From NCBI RefSeq assembly GCF_000010725.1, contig NC_013856.1:610001-674000 (forward strand): 64,000 nucleotides of DNA, written 5' to 3'. Position 1 is the first letter of the stretch, and every line of letters starts with the position of its first letter. The notes beneath the pieces are model-generated. The model worked only from the letters and a program-made list of their open reading frames with translations. It had not been told where the DNA came from and did no database searches. This document shows positions 33,880 to 43,010 of the stretch, piece by piece. The translations under genes were made by a program, and so were the position numbers. Source of the DNA: Azospirillum sp. B510. GTDB lineage: Bacteria > Pseudomonadota > Alphaproteobacteria > Azospirillales > Azospirillaceae.

Positions 33880-34935
33880 ATGACCGATCTCGCGCTTGAA
33901 AAGACCCCGGCGGCCGCGCCGCGCCGCGTCTCCCCCGCCCTGCCCGGCATCGCCCTGCTGCTGATCGTCGCCTATGGCGTCCTGCCGCTGGTCGGCAGCG
34001 AATATCTGTTCGACGCCATCCTGACGCCGTTCCTGGCGCTGGCGCTCGCCGGGCTGGGGCTGAACATCCTGACCGGCTATGCCGGGCAGGTGTCGCTGGG
34101 ATCGTCGGCCTTCATGGCGGTGGGGGCCTATGCCGCCTACAATCTGGCGCTGCGCCTGCCTGGCGTGCCGTTCCTGCTCGACATCCTGCTGGCCGGGCTG
34201 ATCGCCGCGGCGGTCGGGCTGCTGTTCGGCCTGCCCAGCCTGCGGCTGCGCGGCTTCTACCTCGCGGTCTCGACGCTGGCCGCCCAGTTCTTCGTGCAGT
34301 GGATCTTCAACAAGGTCGGCTGGTTTTCCAACGACAGCCCGTCGGGCATCGTCACCGTGCCGCCGCTGTCGGTCGCCGGCTTCACGCTCGACAGTTCCGC
34401 CGGCCGCTACCTGTTCGCGCTCGGCGTGGTGACGGCGGTGACGCTGGCGGTGTGGCGGCTGGTGGAAAGCCCGACCGGCCGCGCCCTGGTCGCCCTGCGC
34501 GACCACGAGACGGCGGCGCGGGTGATCGGCATCCCGGTGTTGCGGGTGAAGCTGCTGGCCTTCGCCGTCTCCTCCTTCATCATCGGGGTGGCCGGGGTGC
34601 TGTGGGCCTTCGCCTATCTGCGCACGGTGGAGCCGGCCGGCTTCAACCTCGACCGCTCCTTCCAAATCCTGTTCATCGTGATCATCGGCGGGCTGGCCTC
34701 GCTGCGCGGGGCCTTCCTGGGGGCGGCGCTGATCGTCGTCTTCCCGCTGCTGCTGGCCCGGCTGGGCGAGGCGCTGCTGGGCGGACTGTTCGACAGCGGC
34801 GTCCTGGAAATGAGCCAGCGCATCGTGCTCGGCCTGCTGATCGTCACCTTCCTGATCGCCGAGCCGGCGGGCCTGACCGCCCTGCTCGATCGGACCTGGA
34901 GCCGGATCACCCGGCGCGTCCAACCACCCGGCTGA
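33880..34935 (+). CDS. ABC importer permease, LivM-type
   Basis: A 351-residue permease with a short hydrophilic N-terminus and about ten membrane segments. LALAGLGLNILTGYAGQVSLGSSAFMAVGAYAAYNL (about 61-96), GRALVALRDHETAARVIGIPVLRVKLLAFAVSSFIIGVAG and LRTVEPAGFNLDRSFQILFIVIIGGLASLRG are typical LivM signatures. It lies directly after the LivH-type gene. Confidence 0.88.
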   Translation: MTDLALEKTPAAAPRRVSPALPGIALLLIVAYGVLPLVGSEYLFDAILTPFLALALAGLGLNILTGYAGQVSLGSSAFMAVGAYAAYNLALRLPGVPFLLDILLAGLIAAAVGLLFGLPSLRLRGFYLAVSTLAAQFFVQWIFNKVGWFSNDSPSGIVTVPPLSVAGFTLDSSAGRYLFALGVVTAVTLAVWRLVESPTGRALVALRDHETAARVIGIPVLRVKLLAFAVSSFIIGVAGVLWAFAYLRTVEPAGFNLDRSFQILFIVIIGGLASLRGAFLGAALIVVFPLLLARLGEALLGGLFDSGVLEMSQRIVLGLLIVTFLIAEPAGLTALLDRTWSRITRRVQPPG

Positions 34936-35004
34936 CCGCCACACGCCATCCGGGGCCTGCCGCCCCTTTTTCAAGAACCAACCACTCCCACGGAGACACA
35001 CCAG

Positions 35005-36351
35005 ATGTCGCGTCCGAACACCCGCCTCTTGCCCTTGAAGGCCGCCCTGCTCGGCGCGCTGATCGGCACCGCCGCCCTGCTGCCCGGCGCGGCGCAAGCC
35101 GACGAGCAGTATTTCCCGCTGCAAAGCTACCGCGTCGGCCCCTATGCCGCCGGCGGCACCGGCTTCTTCGGCGGCTTCATCGACTATCTGACCCTGGTCA
35201 ACAACCGGGACGGCGGCGTCAACGGCGTCAAGCTGACCTGGGACGAGTGCGAGACCCAGTACGAGGTCGAGCGCGGCGTCGAATGCTACAAGCGGCAGAA
35301 GAACCGGCCCGGCGTCGCCGCCTGGAACCCGCTGTCGGTCGGCATCGCCTATGCCATGATCGACGATGTGGGCCGCGACAAGGTTCCGCTGATCACCGTC
35401 AACCATGGCCGCACCGACAGCACCGACGGGCGCGTCTTCAAATATGTCTTCCCGCTGCTGCTGAACCCCTACAGCGAAAGCTCGGGCATCGTGAACTACA
35501 TCGGCGCGCGGGAAGGCGGGCTGGAGAAGCTGAAGGGCAAGAAGATCGTGGTGCTCTACCACGGCTCCCCCTACGGCAAGGAAACCATCCCGATCTACCA
35601 GCTGCTGGCCGAGAAATACGGCTTCTCGGTCGAGCAGATCGAGGTGCCGCATCCCGGCAACGAGCAGCAGTCGCAATGGCTGTCGATCCGCCGGACCAAG
35701 CCGGACTATGTCGTCCTGCGCGGCTGGGGCGTGATGAATCCGGTGGCGCTGAAGACGGCGCAGAAGGTCGGCTTCCCCGCCGACCACATCGTCGGCAACG
35801 TCTGGTCCAATTCGGAAGAGGACGTGATCCCCGCCGGCGATGCCGCCAAGGGCTACACCGCCATCACCACCCAGGCGTCGGGCGCCGAATATCCGGTGCT
35901 CCAGGAGATCGTCAAGGCGGTCTACGGCGCCGGCAAGGGCAACCTCGACGACAAGAAGCGGATCGGCAGCGTCTATCACAATCTCGGCATCGTGAACGGC
36001 ATCCTGAATGTCGAGGCGGTGCGCATCGCCCAGGAGAAGTTCGGCAAGCGCGCCCTGACCGGCGACGAGGTGCGCTGGGGCTTCGAGCATCTGCGGCTCG
36101 ATCCCAAGCGGGTCGAGGCGCTGGGGGCCAAGGGCCTGTTCCACTCGATCAACGTCAGCGTCGCCAACCACGAGGGCGAGGGCCGCGTGACCTTCCAGCA
36201 ATGGGACGGCGCCAAGTGGAAGGTGGTGTCCGACTGGATCGCCCCGGACTGGGCGCTGCTGCGCCCGATCATCGAGAAGTCGTCGCTGGCCTATGCCGCC
36301 GAACACGGCATCAAGGTCCGCGACCCCGCCGCCGAAGAGGCGAGCAACTGA
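35005..36351 (+). CDS. ABC importer periplasmic binding protein, LivK-like
   Basis: A 448-residue binding protein of the type-I Leu/Ile/Val-binding fold. A signal peptide ends around AAQADEQYF (about residue 31-37). The mature part contains QSYRVGPYAAGGTGFFGGFIDYLTLVNNRDGGVNGVKL and CETQYEVERGVECYKRQK, a conserved opening of this subgroup with two cysteines that may form a disulfide. Longer than classical LivK (about 345 mature), it is typical of the larger type seen in other HAAT clusters. GGAGAC lies about 12 bases before ATG 35005. The context points to an organosulfur ligand such as a sulfone or sulfonate, but the amino-acid-type fold alone cannot show this. Confidence 0.85.
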   Translation: MSRPNTRLLPLKAALLGALIGTAALLPGAAQADEQYFPLQSYRVGPYAAGGTGFFGGFIDYLTLVNNRDGGVNGVKLTWDECETQYEVERGVECYKRQKNRPGVAAWNPLSVGIAYAMIDDVGRDKVPLITVNHGRTDSTDGRVFKYVFPLLLNPYSESSGIVNYIGAREGGLEKLKGKKIVVLYHGSPYGKETIPIYQLLAEKYGFSVEQIEVPHPGNEQQSQWLSIRRTKPDYVVLRGWGVMNPVALKTAQKVGFPADHIVGNVWSNSEEDVIPAGDAAKGYTAITTQASGAEYPVLQEIVKAVYGAGKGNLDDKKRIGSVYHNLGIVNGILNVEAVRIAQEKFGKRALTGDEVRWGFEHLRLDPKRVEALGAKGLFHSINVSVANHEGEGRVTFQQWDGAKWKVVSDWIAPDWALLRPIIEKSSLAYAAEHGIKVRDPAAEEASN

Positions 36352-36393
36352 GCGGAAGCACTCGGAACTTGGGCGCAGAGGAGTCCCGCCGTC

Positions 36394-37176
36394 ATGACGA
36401 TAAACGAGACGCTGCTGTCGCTGGACGGGGTCGAGGCGACCTACAACCACGCCATCCGCGCGCTGTCCGGCGTCAGCCTAAGCGTGCGGACGGGGGAGAT
36501 CGTCGCCCTGCTCGGCGCCAATGGGGCCGGCAAGACCACCGCCCTGAAGGCGTTGTCCGGCCTGCTCCCGGCCGAGCGCGGCCAGATCGCCGCCGGCAGC
36601 ATCGTCTATGACGGCGAGGATGTCACCCGCCGCAGCCCGGCCGAGCTGGTGCGCGCCGGGCTGGTGCAGGTGCTGGAGGGGCGGCACTGTTTCCGCTCCC
36701 TGACCGTCGAGGACAATCTGATTGTCGGCGGTCAGGTGCGCGGGCTTGGCAGAATCGCCCAGCGGTCCGAACTGGACCGCATCTACGCCCTGTTCCCCCG
36801 GCTGCGCGACAAGCGCGGGACGCTCGCCGGCCTGACCTCCGGCGGGGAACAGCAGATGGCGGCGATCGGCCGGGCGCTGATGGCGCGGCCCCGCCTGCTG
36901 GTGCTCGACGAACCGTCGATGGGCCTCGCCCCGCTGGTGGTCGAGAGCATCTTCGACGCGCTGAAACGCCTGAACCGCGAGGAAGGGCTGTCGATCCTGG
37001 TCGCCGAACAGAACTCCACCGTCGCCCTGCGCCACGCCGACCGCGCCACCGTGCTGGAGACCGGCCGCACCGTGCTGGACGGCCCCGCCGCCGACCTGCG
37101 CGAACGCGACGACATCAAGGCTTTCTACCTCGGCTTCGGCGTCGCCGCCACCAACGCCGACGCTGCCGCCGCCTGA
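36394..37176 (+). CDS. ABC importer ATPase, LivF-type
   Basis: A 260-residue ATPase. Walker A is GANGAGKTT (about 41-49), the Q-loop LVQVLEGRHCFRSLTVEDNL, the signature is unusual (LTSGGEQQMAAIGRALMARP), Walker B LLVLDEPSMGLAPLVV and the H-loop VAEQNSTVALRHADRA. The TSGGEQQMxAIGRALM wording matches LivF. It completes a full HAAT importer (G, H, M, K, F) inside the operon and lies 37 bases before the SfnB-like gene. Confidence 0.87.
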   Translation: MTINETLLSLDGVEATYNHAIRALSGVSLSVRTGEIVALLGANGAGKTTALKALSGLLPAERGQIAAGSIVYDGEDVTRRSPAELVRAGLVQVLEGRHCFRSLTVEDNLIVGGQVRGLGRIAQRSELDRIYALFPRLRDKRGTLAGLTSGGEQQMAAIGRALMARPRLLVLDEPSMGLAPLVVESIFDALKRLNREEGLSILVAEQNSTVALRHADRATVLETGRTVLDGPAADLRERDDIKAFYLGFGVAATNADAAAA

Positions 37177-37212
37177 CCGGACCAACCCAAAACCGATAAA
37201 GGAACCGAGACG

Positions 37213-38466
37213 ATGAGCACTGCCGTCCTCGACACCCCGCCCGTCGCGACACCGCAGGGCGTGCCCGGCCTGCCGCGCCCCGCCAAGCCCGCCCACATCA
37301 TCAAGGATGATGCCGAAGCCATCGCGGTGGCGGAAGCGCTGGCCCGTGACGTCGCCGGGACCGCGTCCAAGCGTGACCGCGAGCGTATCCTGCCGGTGGC
37401 GGAACTGGACGCCTTCTCGCAGAGCGGCCTTTGGTCGATCAACGTGCCGAAGGCCTTCGGCGGGCCCGAAGTCTCCTATGCGACGCTGGCCAAGGTGGTG
37501 CAGATCGTGGCGGCGGCCGACCCGTCGCTGTCGCAGATCTCGCAGAACCATCTGGGGGTGGTCGCCGCCATCCGCACCGTCTCGGACGAGGCGCAGCAGC
37601 GCCTGCTGTTCGGCGAGGTGCTGAAGGGCGTGCGCTTCGGCAACGCCTTTTCCGAATTCGGCACCAAGCGCGCGGCGGACTTCGCCACCAGCTTCACCGA
37701 CGAAGGCGACCATGTGCTGGTGACCGGGCGCAAATTCTATTCGACCGGCGCCCTGCTCGCCCATCTGGTGCCGATCGTCGCGGTGGATGGCGAGGGCCGC
37801 GCCTGGTACGCCATCGCCGACCGCGACGCCCCCGGCCTGACGGTGATCGACGACTGGTCGGGCTTCGGCCAGCGTACCACCGCCAGCGGCACGGTGATCC
37901 TTGACAAGGTCAAGGTGCCGAAGACCCATCTGGTTCCCGGCTACAAGGGTTACGAGGTGCCGACCGCCGACGGCGCCATCTTCCAGATCATCCAGGTCGC
38001 GGTGGACAACGGCATCGCCGAGGCGGCGATCCGCGACACGCTGGAGTTCGTGCGGACCCGCAGCCGTCCCTGGGTGGACAGCGGGCAGGACCGGGCGTCG
38101 GACGACCCCTACACCATCCAGGCGGTCGGCCGCCTGACCCTGCGGCTGCACGCCGCCGAAGCCCTTCAGGAGAAGGCGGGCCTCGCGGTGGACGCCGCCG
38201 TCGCCGCCCCCGGCGCCGAGACGGTCGCCAAGGCCCAGCTGGCGGTGGCCGAGGCGAAGATCCTCAGCACCGAGATCGCGCTGGAGGCGAGCAACACCCT
38301 GTTCGAGCTGGCCGGCACCCGCTCCGTCCTGGCCGAGAACAATTTCGACCGGCATTGGCGCAACGCCCGCACCCACACGCTGCATGACCCGGTGCGCTGG
38401 AAATACGCGATCCTCGGCAACCACGCCCTGAACGGCGTCAACCCGCCGCTGCACGCCTGGAGCTGA
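37213..38466 (+). CDS. sfnB: SfnB-family sulfur-acquisition oxidoreductase
   Basis: A 417-residue acyl-CoA-dehydrogenase-fold flavoprotein. The N-terminus (AHIIKDDAEAIAVAEALARDVAG) and the segments KAFGGPEVSYATLAKVVQIVAAADPSLSQISQNHLGVV and NAFSEFGTKRA match the SfnB family, which occurs in sulfate-starvation operons with SfnG. The C-terminus ENNFDRHWRNARTHTLHDPVRWKY parallels the minus-strand paralogue at 24493. It is the last gene of the plus-strand operon. It probably oxidises an intermediate of dimethylsulfone or sulfonate breakdown; the exact reaction is not established in the family. Confidence 0.83.
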   Translation: MSTAVLDTPPVATPQGVPGLPRPAKPAHIIKDDAEAIAVAEALARDVAGTASKRDRERILPVAELDAFSQSGLWSINVPKAFGGPEVSYATLAKVVQIVAAADPSLSQISQNHLGVVAAIRTVSDEAQQRLLFGEVLKGVRFGNAFSEFGTKRAADFATSFTDEGDHVLVTGRKFYSTGALLAHLVPIVAVDGEGRAWYAIADRDAPGLTVIDDWSGFGQRTTASGTVILDKVKVPKTHLVPGYKGYEVPTADGAIFQIIQVAVDNGIAEAAIRDTLEFVRTRSRPWVDSGQDRASDDPYTIQAVGRLTLRLHAAEALQEKAGLAVDAAVAAPGAETVAKAQLAVAEAKILSTEIALEASNTLFELAGTRSVLAENNFDRHWRNARTHTLHDPVRWKYAILGNHALNGVNPPLHAWS

Positions 38467-38478
38467 CCCGGGGGCGGC

Positions 38479-38505
38479 CGGGCCAGGACGGTCGGGCCAG
38501 GACGG
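38479..38505 (+). repeat. 13-bp direct repeat after the sulfur operon
   Basis: CGGGCCAGGACGG occurs at 38479-38491 and 38493-38505, separated by a single T. It lies just past the SfnB-like stop codon and no clear intrinsic terminator is seen in the 211-base gap to 38678. Confidence 0.7.
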
Positions 38506-38677
38506 CGGGTCGCCGTGACCATGGCCCGGCCCTTCCCCGGCGAAGGTCCTCGAACGCGTATGAGGACGGACGGGAACCGGATCGGGGTCGCCTGGAGGCG
38601 GCAAGATCGGAAAGGCTGGGGCCAGCGCTCATCGCCCCTCGGTCATCTTTCCCCGGACACCCTCCAGGAGTCCGTCC

Positions 38678-39013
38678 ATGTCCCTCTCGCGCGGCCTCAT
38701 GATCCTGTGCATGCCCCTTCCCCTGTCGCCGGCCTTCGCCGACGACGGCCGGTTCGACCTATCCGCCGTCAGAGACATTCGTGTCGTCGGAGCCCCCGGC
38801 AGCGTCATGGTCACCACCCGCATGGACGCGCCCCTCGCCGGCACGATCACCCAGCGCCGCCAAGGCTGGGTCGGACGGTCGCTGTCCTTCTGGAGCCATG
38901 ACGACTGTGGCGCGAAGAATGGCGTGCGGCTTGACGGCGACACCCTTGTCGTCACCATCGCGTCCGGCACTCTGTCGAGCTGCCATCACGCCGTTACCGC
39001 CAACATGCGGTAA
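38678..39013 (+). pseudogene. Decayed secreted protein gene (truncated by TAA and a frameshift)
   Basis: The 111-residue open frame starts with a signal peptide (MSLSRGLMILCMPLPLSPAFA) and continues as a beta-rich secreted domain (FDLSAVRDIRVVGAPGSVMVTT) resembling DUF2807-like or similar adhesin-type proteins. A TAA at 39011-39013 stops it, yet the same frame continues with sensible residues (GGDVIVEQPAADIDLDGGFG), and the next frame then continues with AASVAVNAQTVSNADG. The pattern fits a full-length gene broken by a nonsense codon and a 1- or 2-base indel near 39090. AGGAG lies 7 bases before the ATG. Whether the short product is still made is unknown. Confidence 0.55.
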
Positions 39014-39176
39014 GGCGGCGACGTGATCGTCGAACAGCCCGCGGCTGACATCGATCTGGACGGCGGCTTCGGCCAAATCCGGCTGGGCCGCCTCCGTTGC
39101 CGTCAACGCCCAGACGGTCTCCAATGCCGACGGGGTTGGCGAGAAAGAACACCGCGATGCCAAGGCGGCACCCGCC

Positions 39177-39557
39177 ATGAACGATGATGATTCCCTCATA
39201 GCGCTCGCCGTTGAAACAGCCATGCGGGAAAAGAGCCACTACAGGGTGGCTGATCTCAATCTGACCAGACTGTCACGTAAGTTGCATATCCCGGCAAGAA
39301 GGATTTCGGAGGCGATCAATCGCATCCATGGCAAAAGCGTGTCGCAATATGTGAATGAATTGCGAATCCGCGAAGCATGCCGTCTGTTGGAAAACTCCGA
39401 TATGCTCGTCGGCCGGATCAGGTTCGAGTCAGGTTTTCAGACCAAATCGAACTTCAATCGTGAATTCCTGCGGGTAACCGGACTGTTTCCCCGCCAATTC
39501 CGCACCACGCGCTGTTGTGCCGCGGAGGACACGCCCAATGAGAGCGTCACCGGCTGA
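39177..39557 (+). CDS. AraC-type DNA-binding domain protein, probably N-terminally truncated
   Basis: A 126-residue product consisting almost only of an AraC/XylS DNA-binding domain: first helix-turn-helix NLTRLSRKLHIPARRISEAINRIHG (about 22-46) and second RIRFESGFQTKSNFNREFLRVTG (about 80-102). AraC proteins of this type usually carry a large N-terminal sensor or membrane part, which is missing here. The frame remains open upstream through the remains of the preceding pseudogene, so the domain may be a remnant fused to debris or an active small regulator. ATG 39177 has no strong ribosome-binding site. Confidence 0.55.
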   Translation: MNDDDSLIALAVETAMREKSHYRVADLNLTRLSRKLHIPARRISEAINRIHGKSVSQYVNELRIREACRLLENSDMLVGRIRFESGFQTKSNFNREFLRVTGLFPRQFRTTRCCAAEDTPNESVTG

Positions 39558-39882
39558 GAAGACGCGAACAGGGGCCGCCCACGTCTGAATCCCGGCCATC
39601 TTCGCGGGCGCCATCGCCACCAACAGGACCGCAAAGGCTGAAATTCTCCTGAATTACGGAGCCATTACAAGATTGCTGCGTCTTATCAGCGCATACCCGG
39701 TAATGCAGTTGATTTTTCAGTTCAACAAATGACCGAACTCTCCCGTCCCACGGGCTTTTGGCGGACTGGGTGCTAAAATAGGTTTGACCTGTAAGCATCC
39801 ACTTTCTACTTTCACAACTGCCAAACGGTATAGGCGCTGCGGCTCTTATGCAGGGCCAGCGATTCACGGACGGAGGTTCGTT
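39558..39882 (+). other. 325-base gap upstream of the DctP-like gene
   Basis: No gene is convincing here. A short minus-strand frame around 39570-39630 (VAMAPAKMAGI) looks like a fragment of a membrane protein but is too short to call. From about 39650 the sequence becomes AT-rich and contains a plausible promoter (next entry). A small hairpin CCCGT/ACGGG lies around 39746-39760 and is followed by CTTTT, which could end transcription arriving from the left. Confidence 0.5.
39784..39812 (+). promoter_or_regulatory. Probable sigma-70 promoter of the DctP-like gene
   Basis: TTGACC (39784-39789) and TACTTT (39807-39812) are separated by 17 bases, giving an expected start about 64 bases before ATG 39883. 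The -35 matches five of six consensus positions and the -10 four of six. Confidence 0.5.
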
Positions 39883-40857
39883 ATGAGGGCGTTTTGGGGT
39901 GCGGTGGTCGGTGCGGCCCTGCTGATGGCATCGGTCGGCGCGCAGGCGCAGGAGAAGCTTCGGGTCGGCCATGTGCTGCCGAAAGGGTCGCAGTTCAGCG
40001 AAGCCGTGCGGGTGATGAGCGAGGAACTCCAGCGCCGGACGAACAACAAGTATGTGCTGGAGGAGCATCCGGCCAGCGTGCTGGGCTCCGGTCCGGCCAT
40101 GCTGGACGCCGTGAAGCTCGGCACCATCGACATGGTGCTGTCGTCGTCAGGCGGCGCGCTGGCCCAGTTCAATCCCAAGATGGGCATCCTGGATCTGATG
40201 CTGCTTTTCCGGGACGAGGCGCATGCGGATCTGGTCCTGGACGGCCCGATCGGCCAGGAGCTTCTCGACTCCTTCAAGGACACCGGCACGGTCGCGCTGG
40301 CTTGGGCCGAGAACGGCTTCCGGCAGTTGACCAATTCGGTGCGACCGATCAAGACCCCGGCCGACCTCAAAGGCCTGAAGATGCGCATCGCGGAGAGCGA
40401 GCTTTTCAAGCAAGCCTTCCAGACGCTGGGGGCGGAACCCTTCAGCATGCCCTTCGCCCAGCTGTATCCCGCCCTGAAGAGCGGTCAGGCGGAAGGGGAG
40501 GAGAACCCGGTCACCACCATCGTCGGTTCGAAACTGTACGAGGTGCAGAGCCAGATCACGATCAGCCGGCACACCTATTCGCCGGGCGTCATCCTGATCA
40601 ACAAGGAGTTCTTCGACGATCTGTCGCCCGATATGAAGACCGCCTTCATCGAAGCGGCCCGCGCCGGCGGCAAGGCATCGCGCGAGTATGTGCGCAGCCG
40701 CGACCGTGAGGGCATGAACACCCTCAAGTCCACGCCGATCACCATCACCACCGACTTCGACCGCGCGGCCTTCGAAAAGGCTCTGGAGCCCTTCTACCAG
40801 GAAGCCGCCAAGAAATTCACGATGGAAAAGATCCTTGCGATCAAGAACGCCAAGTAA
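39883..40857 (+). CDS. TRAP-transporter substrate-binding protein, DctP-like (orphan)
   Basis: A 324-residue periplasmic DctP-family protein with a signal peptide (MRAFWGAVVGAALLMASVGAQA, cleavage about 22). LRVGHVLPKGSQFSEAVRVMSEELQRR opens the mature part, and the conserved Arg region LTNSVRPIKTPADLKGLKMRI carries the carboxylate-binding arginine expected in this family. No DctQ or DctM membrane genes lie beside it; the next gene is a chemoreceptor. It may therefore act as a ligand-binding partner for chemotaxis or with a transporter encoded elsewhere. GGAGGTTCGTT precedes ATG 39883. Confidence 0.85.
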   Translation: MRAFWGAVVGAALLMASVGAQAQEKLRVGHVLPKGSQFSEAVRVMSEELQRRTNNKYVLEEHPASVLGSGPAMLDAVKLGTIDMVLSSSGGALAQFNPKMGILDLMLLFRDEAHADLVLDGPIGQELLDSFKDTGTVALAWAENGFRQLTNSVRPIKTPADLKGLKMRIAESELFKQAFQTLGAEPFSMPFAQLYPALKSGQAEGEENPVTTIVGSKLYEVQSQITISRHTYSPGVILINKEFFDDLSPDMKTAFIEAARAGGKASREYVRSRDREGMNTLKSTPITITTDFDRAAFEKALEPFYQEAAKKFTMEKILAIKNAK

Positions 40858-40966
40858 CGCCTGAAGTTCGTCACCGATGGTGGGATGGCCCCCTCGGAGC
40901 CATCCCACACCCTGACGCGATCCCGCCCCCAACGTCCGCAAGACGTTCTTCACAACGGGTGTCCGC

Positions 40967-42979
40967 ATGTTTCGTTTGGCCTCGCGCATGAAAATCTCGC
41001 AGAAAATCTATGCAGGTTTCATGGCCTCGATCGCCCTGATCGTGTTTCTGGGTGTTCAGTTCGTGAACAATGTCGACACCATCCGCGACGAACTCGAGGG
41101 GGTTATGACCGTTGGTCACAACGCCATGAGCACGGCACGGCTGGTCGAGATCAGCCAGCGCATGGACCGGGCGGTCCTGAATTACATCGCGTCGCAATCC
41201 GAGACCGAGCTTTTCAGTGCGCGCAAGGAGGTGGATGCTTTCGCGCGCGCCATCGGCGAAACGGACACCGGCACGGGCAACGCGGTCGACCGGGCGAGCA
41301 TCGCCGCGTTGCAGAAGGCCGCGGCCAGCTACCGCGCCGCCTTCGACAGCACCGTCGAAGCGGTGACCCGCCGCCGCGACGGGGTGGGCCAGTCCTTCCT
41401 GGTCGGCGCCCAGTTGAACACCACCGCCGTGGCCCTGGTGGAAGGCACGCAGAACAGCGGCGAGGCGCCGGCCCTCCAGGCCGCGCTGCGCCTGCAGCAG
41501 GCGCTTCAGGCCACGCGCATGGCGGCGGCCCGCTATTTCACCACCTTCGATCCCAACGATGCCGATTCCGCCAAGGGTGAGCTGGCGCGCCTGCGCGACA
41601 CGATCCAGGACGCCAAGACCGCCATCACCAACAAGCGCCATCTGCGCTTCCTCGGTTCGATGGAACCGCAGCTGGTCACCTTCACCAAGGGGCTGGAGGA
41701 CGCCGTCGGCGGCAGCCAGATGCTGATCGACTCCCAGGGGCGGATCCGCGACATCCTGGCCGATCTGGAAAGCATCGTCCGCGGCATCGTCACCGCCTTC
41801 TCGCAGATGCAGACCCAGACGCAGTCGAGAGCCGCGGAAGCGCTCGACTCCAGTTGGCGTCAGGCCGTCATCACCCCCGTCATCGCGGTGCTGGCCGGCA
41901 TCGCCTTCGCGCTGCTGATCGCCAGATCGATCGTCGGCCCGGTCCGCAGCATGACGACGGCGATGAGCGTTCTGGCCAAGGGCGACACCTCCATCGACAT
42001 CCCGGCCACCGAAAGCCGGGACGAGGTCGGCGACATGGCCCGCGCGGTCCAGGTGTTCAAGGAGAACGCCATCCACATGGAACGGCTGCGCAACGCGCAG
42101 GAGGAGCAGCGCCAGCGCAACGAGGCGGAAAAGCGCGAGACCATGAACAGGCTGGCCGAGAATTTCGAAAGCACGGTCATGGACGTGGTCCAGCTTGTCA
42201 TCCGCGAGGCCGAGGTGGTGGAGACCAACTCCCGCCTGTTCGCCACCGTCGCCGAACAGACGGTCGAGTTGGCGACCCAGGGCGCCTCCGCCACCGAAGA
42301 GGCGAGCATCAACGTCAAGATGGTGTCGGAAGCGGTCCAGGAATTGTCCCACTCCGTCGCCGCCATCAGCGGCCAGGCCTCCCAGTCCACCGAGATCGCC
42401 CGCGACGCGGTCACCGAGGCGCGCAAGACCAACGATGTCGTCTCCGCCCTCGCCGAGGCCGCCGGCCGCATCGGCGACGTGGTCCATATGATCGAGAACA
42501 TCGCCAAACAGACCAACCTGCTGGCGCTGAACGCGACGATCGAAGCCGCCCGCGCCGGCGAATTCGGCAAGGGCTTCGCCGTGGTCGCCAACGAGGTGAA
42601 GGCGCTCGCCAACCAGACCACCGTCGCGACCGGCGAGATCAGCGTTCAGATCAACGCCATCCAATCGACCAGCTTCGACGCCGTGCACGCGATCAAGCGG
42701 ATCGGCGAGACCATCGACCGCATGGACAGCATCGCGCTCAGCATCTCGGGCGCGGTGCAGCAGCAGTTCCAGGCGACGACGGAAATCAGCGAGAATCTGC
42801 GTCAGGCGGCGTTGGGCACCACGGAGGTCGCCAGCTCCATCACCCATGTGCTGCACAAGGCGACCGACGCCGGCAGTTCGGCCGAGATGCTGCTGGAAAG
42901 CTCGGGCACGCTGACCCACCAGACGTCGCTGCTGAAGGACGAGGTCAACTCCTTCACCGACCGCATCCGGGCGGCCTGA
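40967..42979 (+). CDS. Methyl-accepting chemotaxis protein with HBM-like sensor domain
   Basis: A 670-residue chemoreceptor. One membrane helix is at about 15-32, a large helical periplasmic sensor at about 33-300 (resembling the four-helix, bimodular HBM type), and a second membrane helix at about 303-325. HAMP follows (ARSIVGPVRSMTTAMSVLAKGD, about 322-375). The signalling hairpin IENIAKQTNLLALNATIEAARAGEFGKGFAVVANEVKALA (about 506-545) is canonical and binds CheA and CheW. There is no CheR pentapeptide at the end. It sits 109 bases after the DctP-like gene, so the binding protein may present ligand to it. The 109-base gap holds no other gene. Confidence 0.9.
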   Translation: MFRLASRMKISQKIYAGFMASIALIVFLGVQFVNNVDTIRDELEGVMTVGHNAMSTARLVEISQRMDRAVLNYIASQSETELFSARKEVDAFARAIGETDTGTGNAVDRASIAALQKAAASYRAAFDSTVEAVTRRRDGVGQSFLVGAQLNTTAVALVEGTQNSGEAPALQAALRLQQALQATRMAAARYFTTFDPNDADSAKGELARLRDTIQDAKTAITNKRHLRFLGSMEPQLVTFTKGLEDAVGGSQMLIDSQGRIRDILADLESIVRGIVTAFSQMQTQTQSRAAEALDSSWRQAVITPVIAVLAGIAFALLIARSIVGPVRSMTTAMSVLAKGDTSIDIPATESRDEVGDMARAVQVFKENAIHMERLRNAQEEQRQRNEAEKRETMNRLAENFESTVMDVVQLVIREAEVVETNSRLFATVAEQTVELATQGASATEEASINVKMVSEAVQELSHSVAAISGQASQSTEIARDAVTEARKTNDVVSALAEAAGRIGDVVHMIENIAKQTNLLALNATIEAARAGEFGKGFAVVANEVKALANQTTVATGEISVQINAIQSTSFDAVHAIKRIGETIDRMDSIALSISGAVQQQFQATTEISENLRQAALGTTEVASSITHVLHKATDAGSSAEMLLESSGTLTHQTSLLKDEVNSFTDRIRAA

Positions 42980-43010
42980 ACCGGATCACATCGGGGCGGC
43001 AAGAACGTTA

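Noticed and set aside
32554..36450. A 1,298-codon minus-strand open frame opposite the Liv-type transporter genes
   Set aside because: Low-complexity Gln/Arg/Asp/His composition; five well-defined transporter genes occupy the opposite strand.
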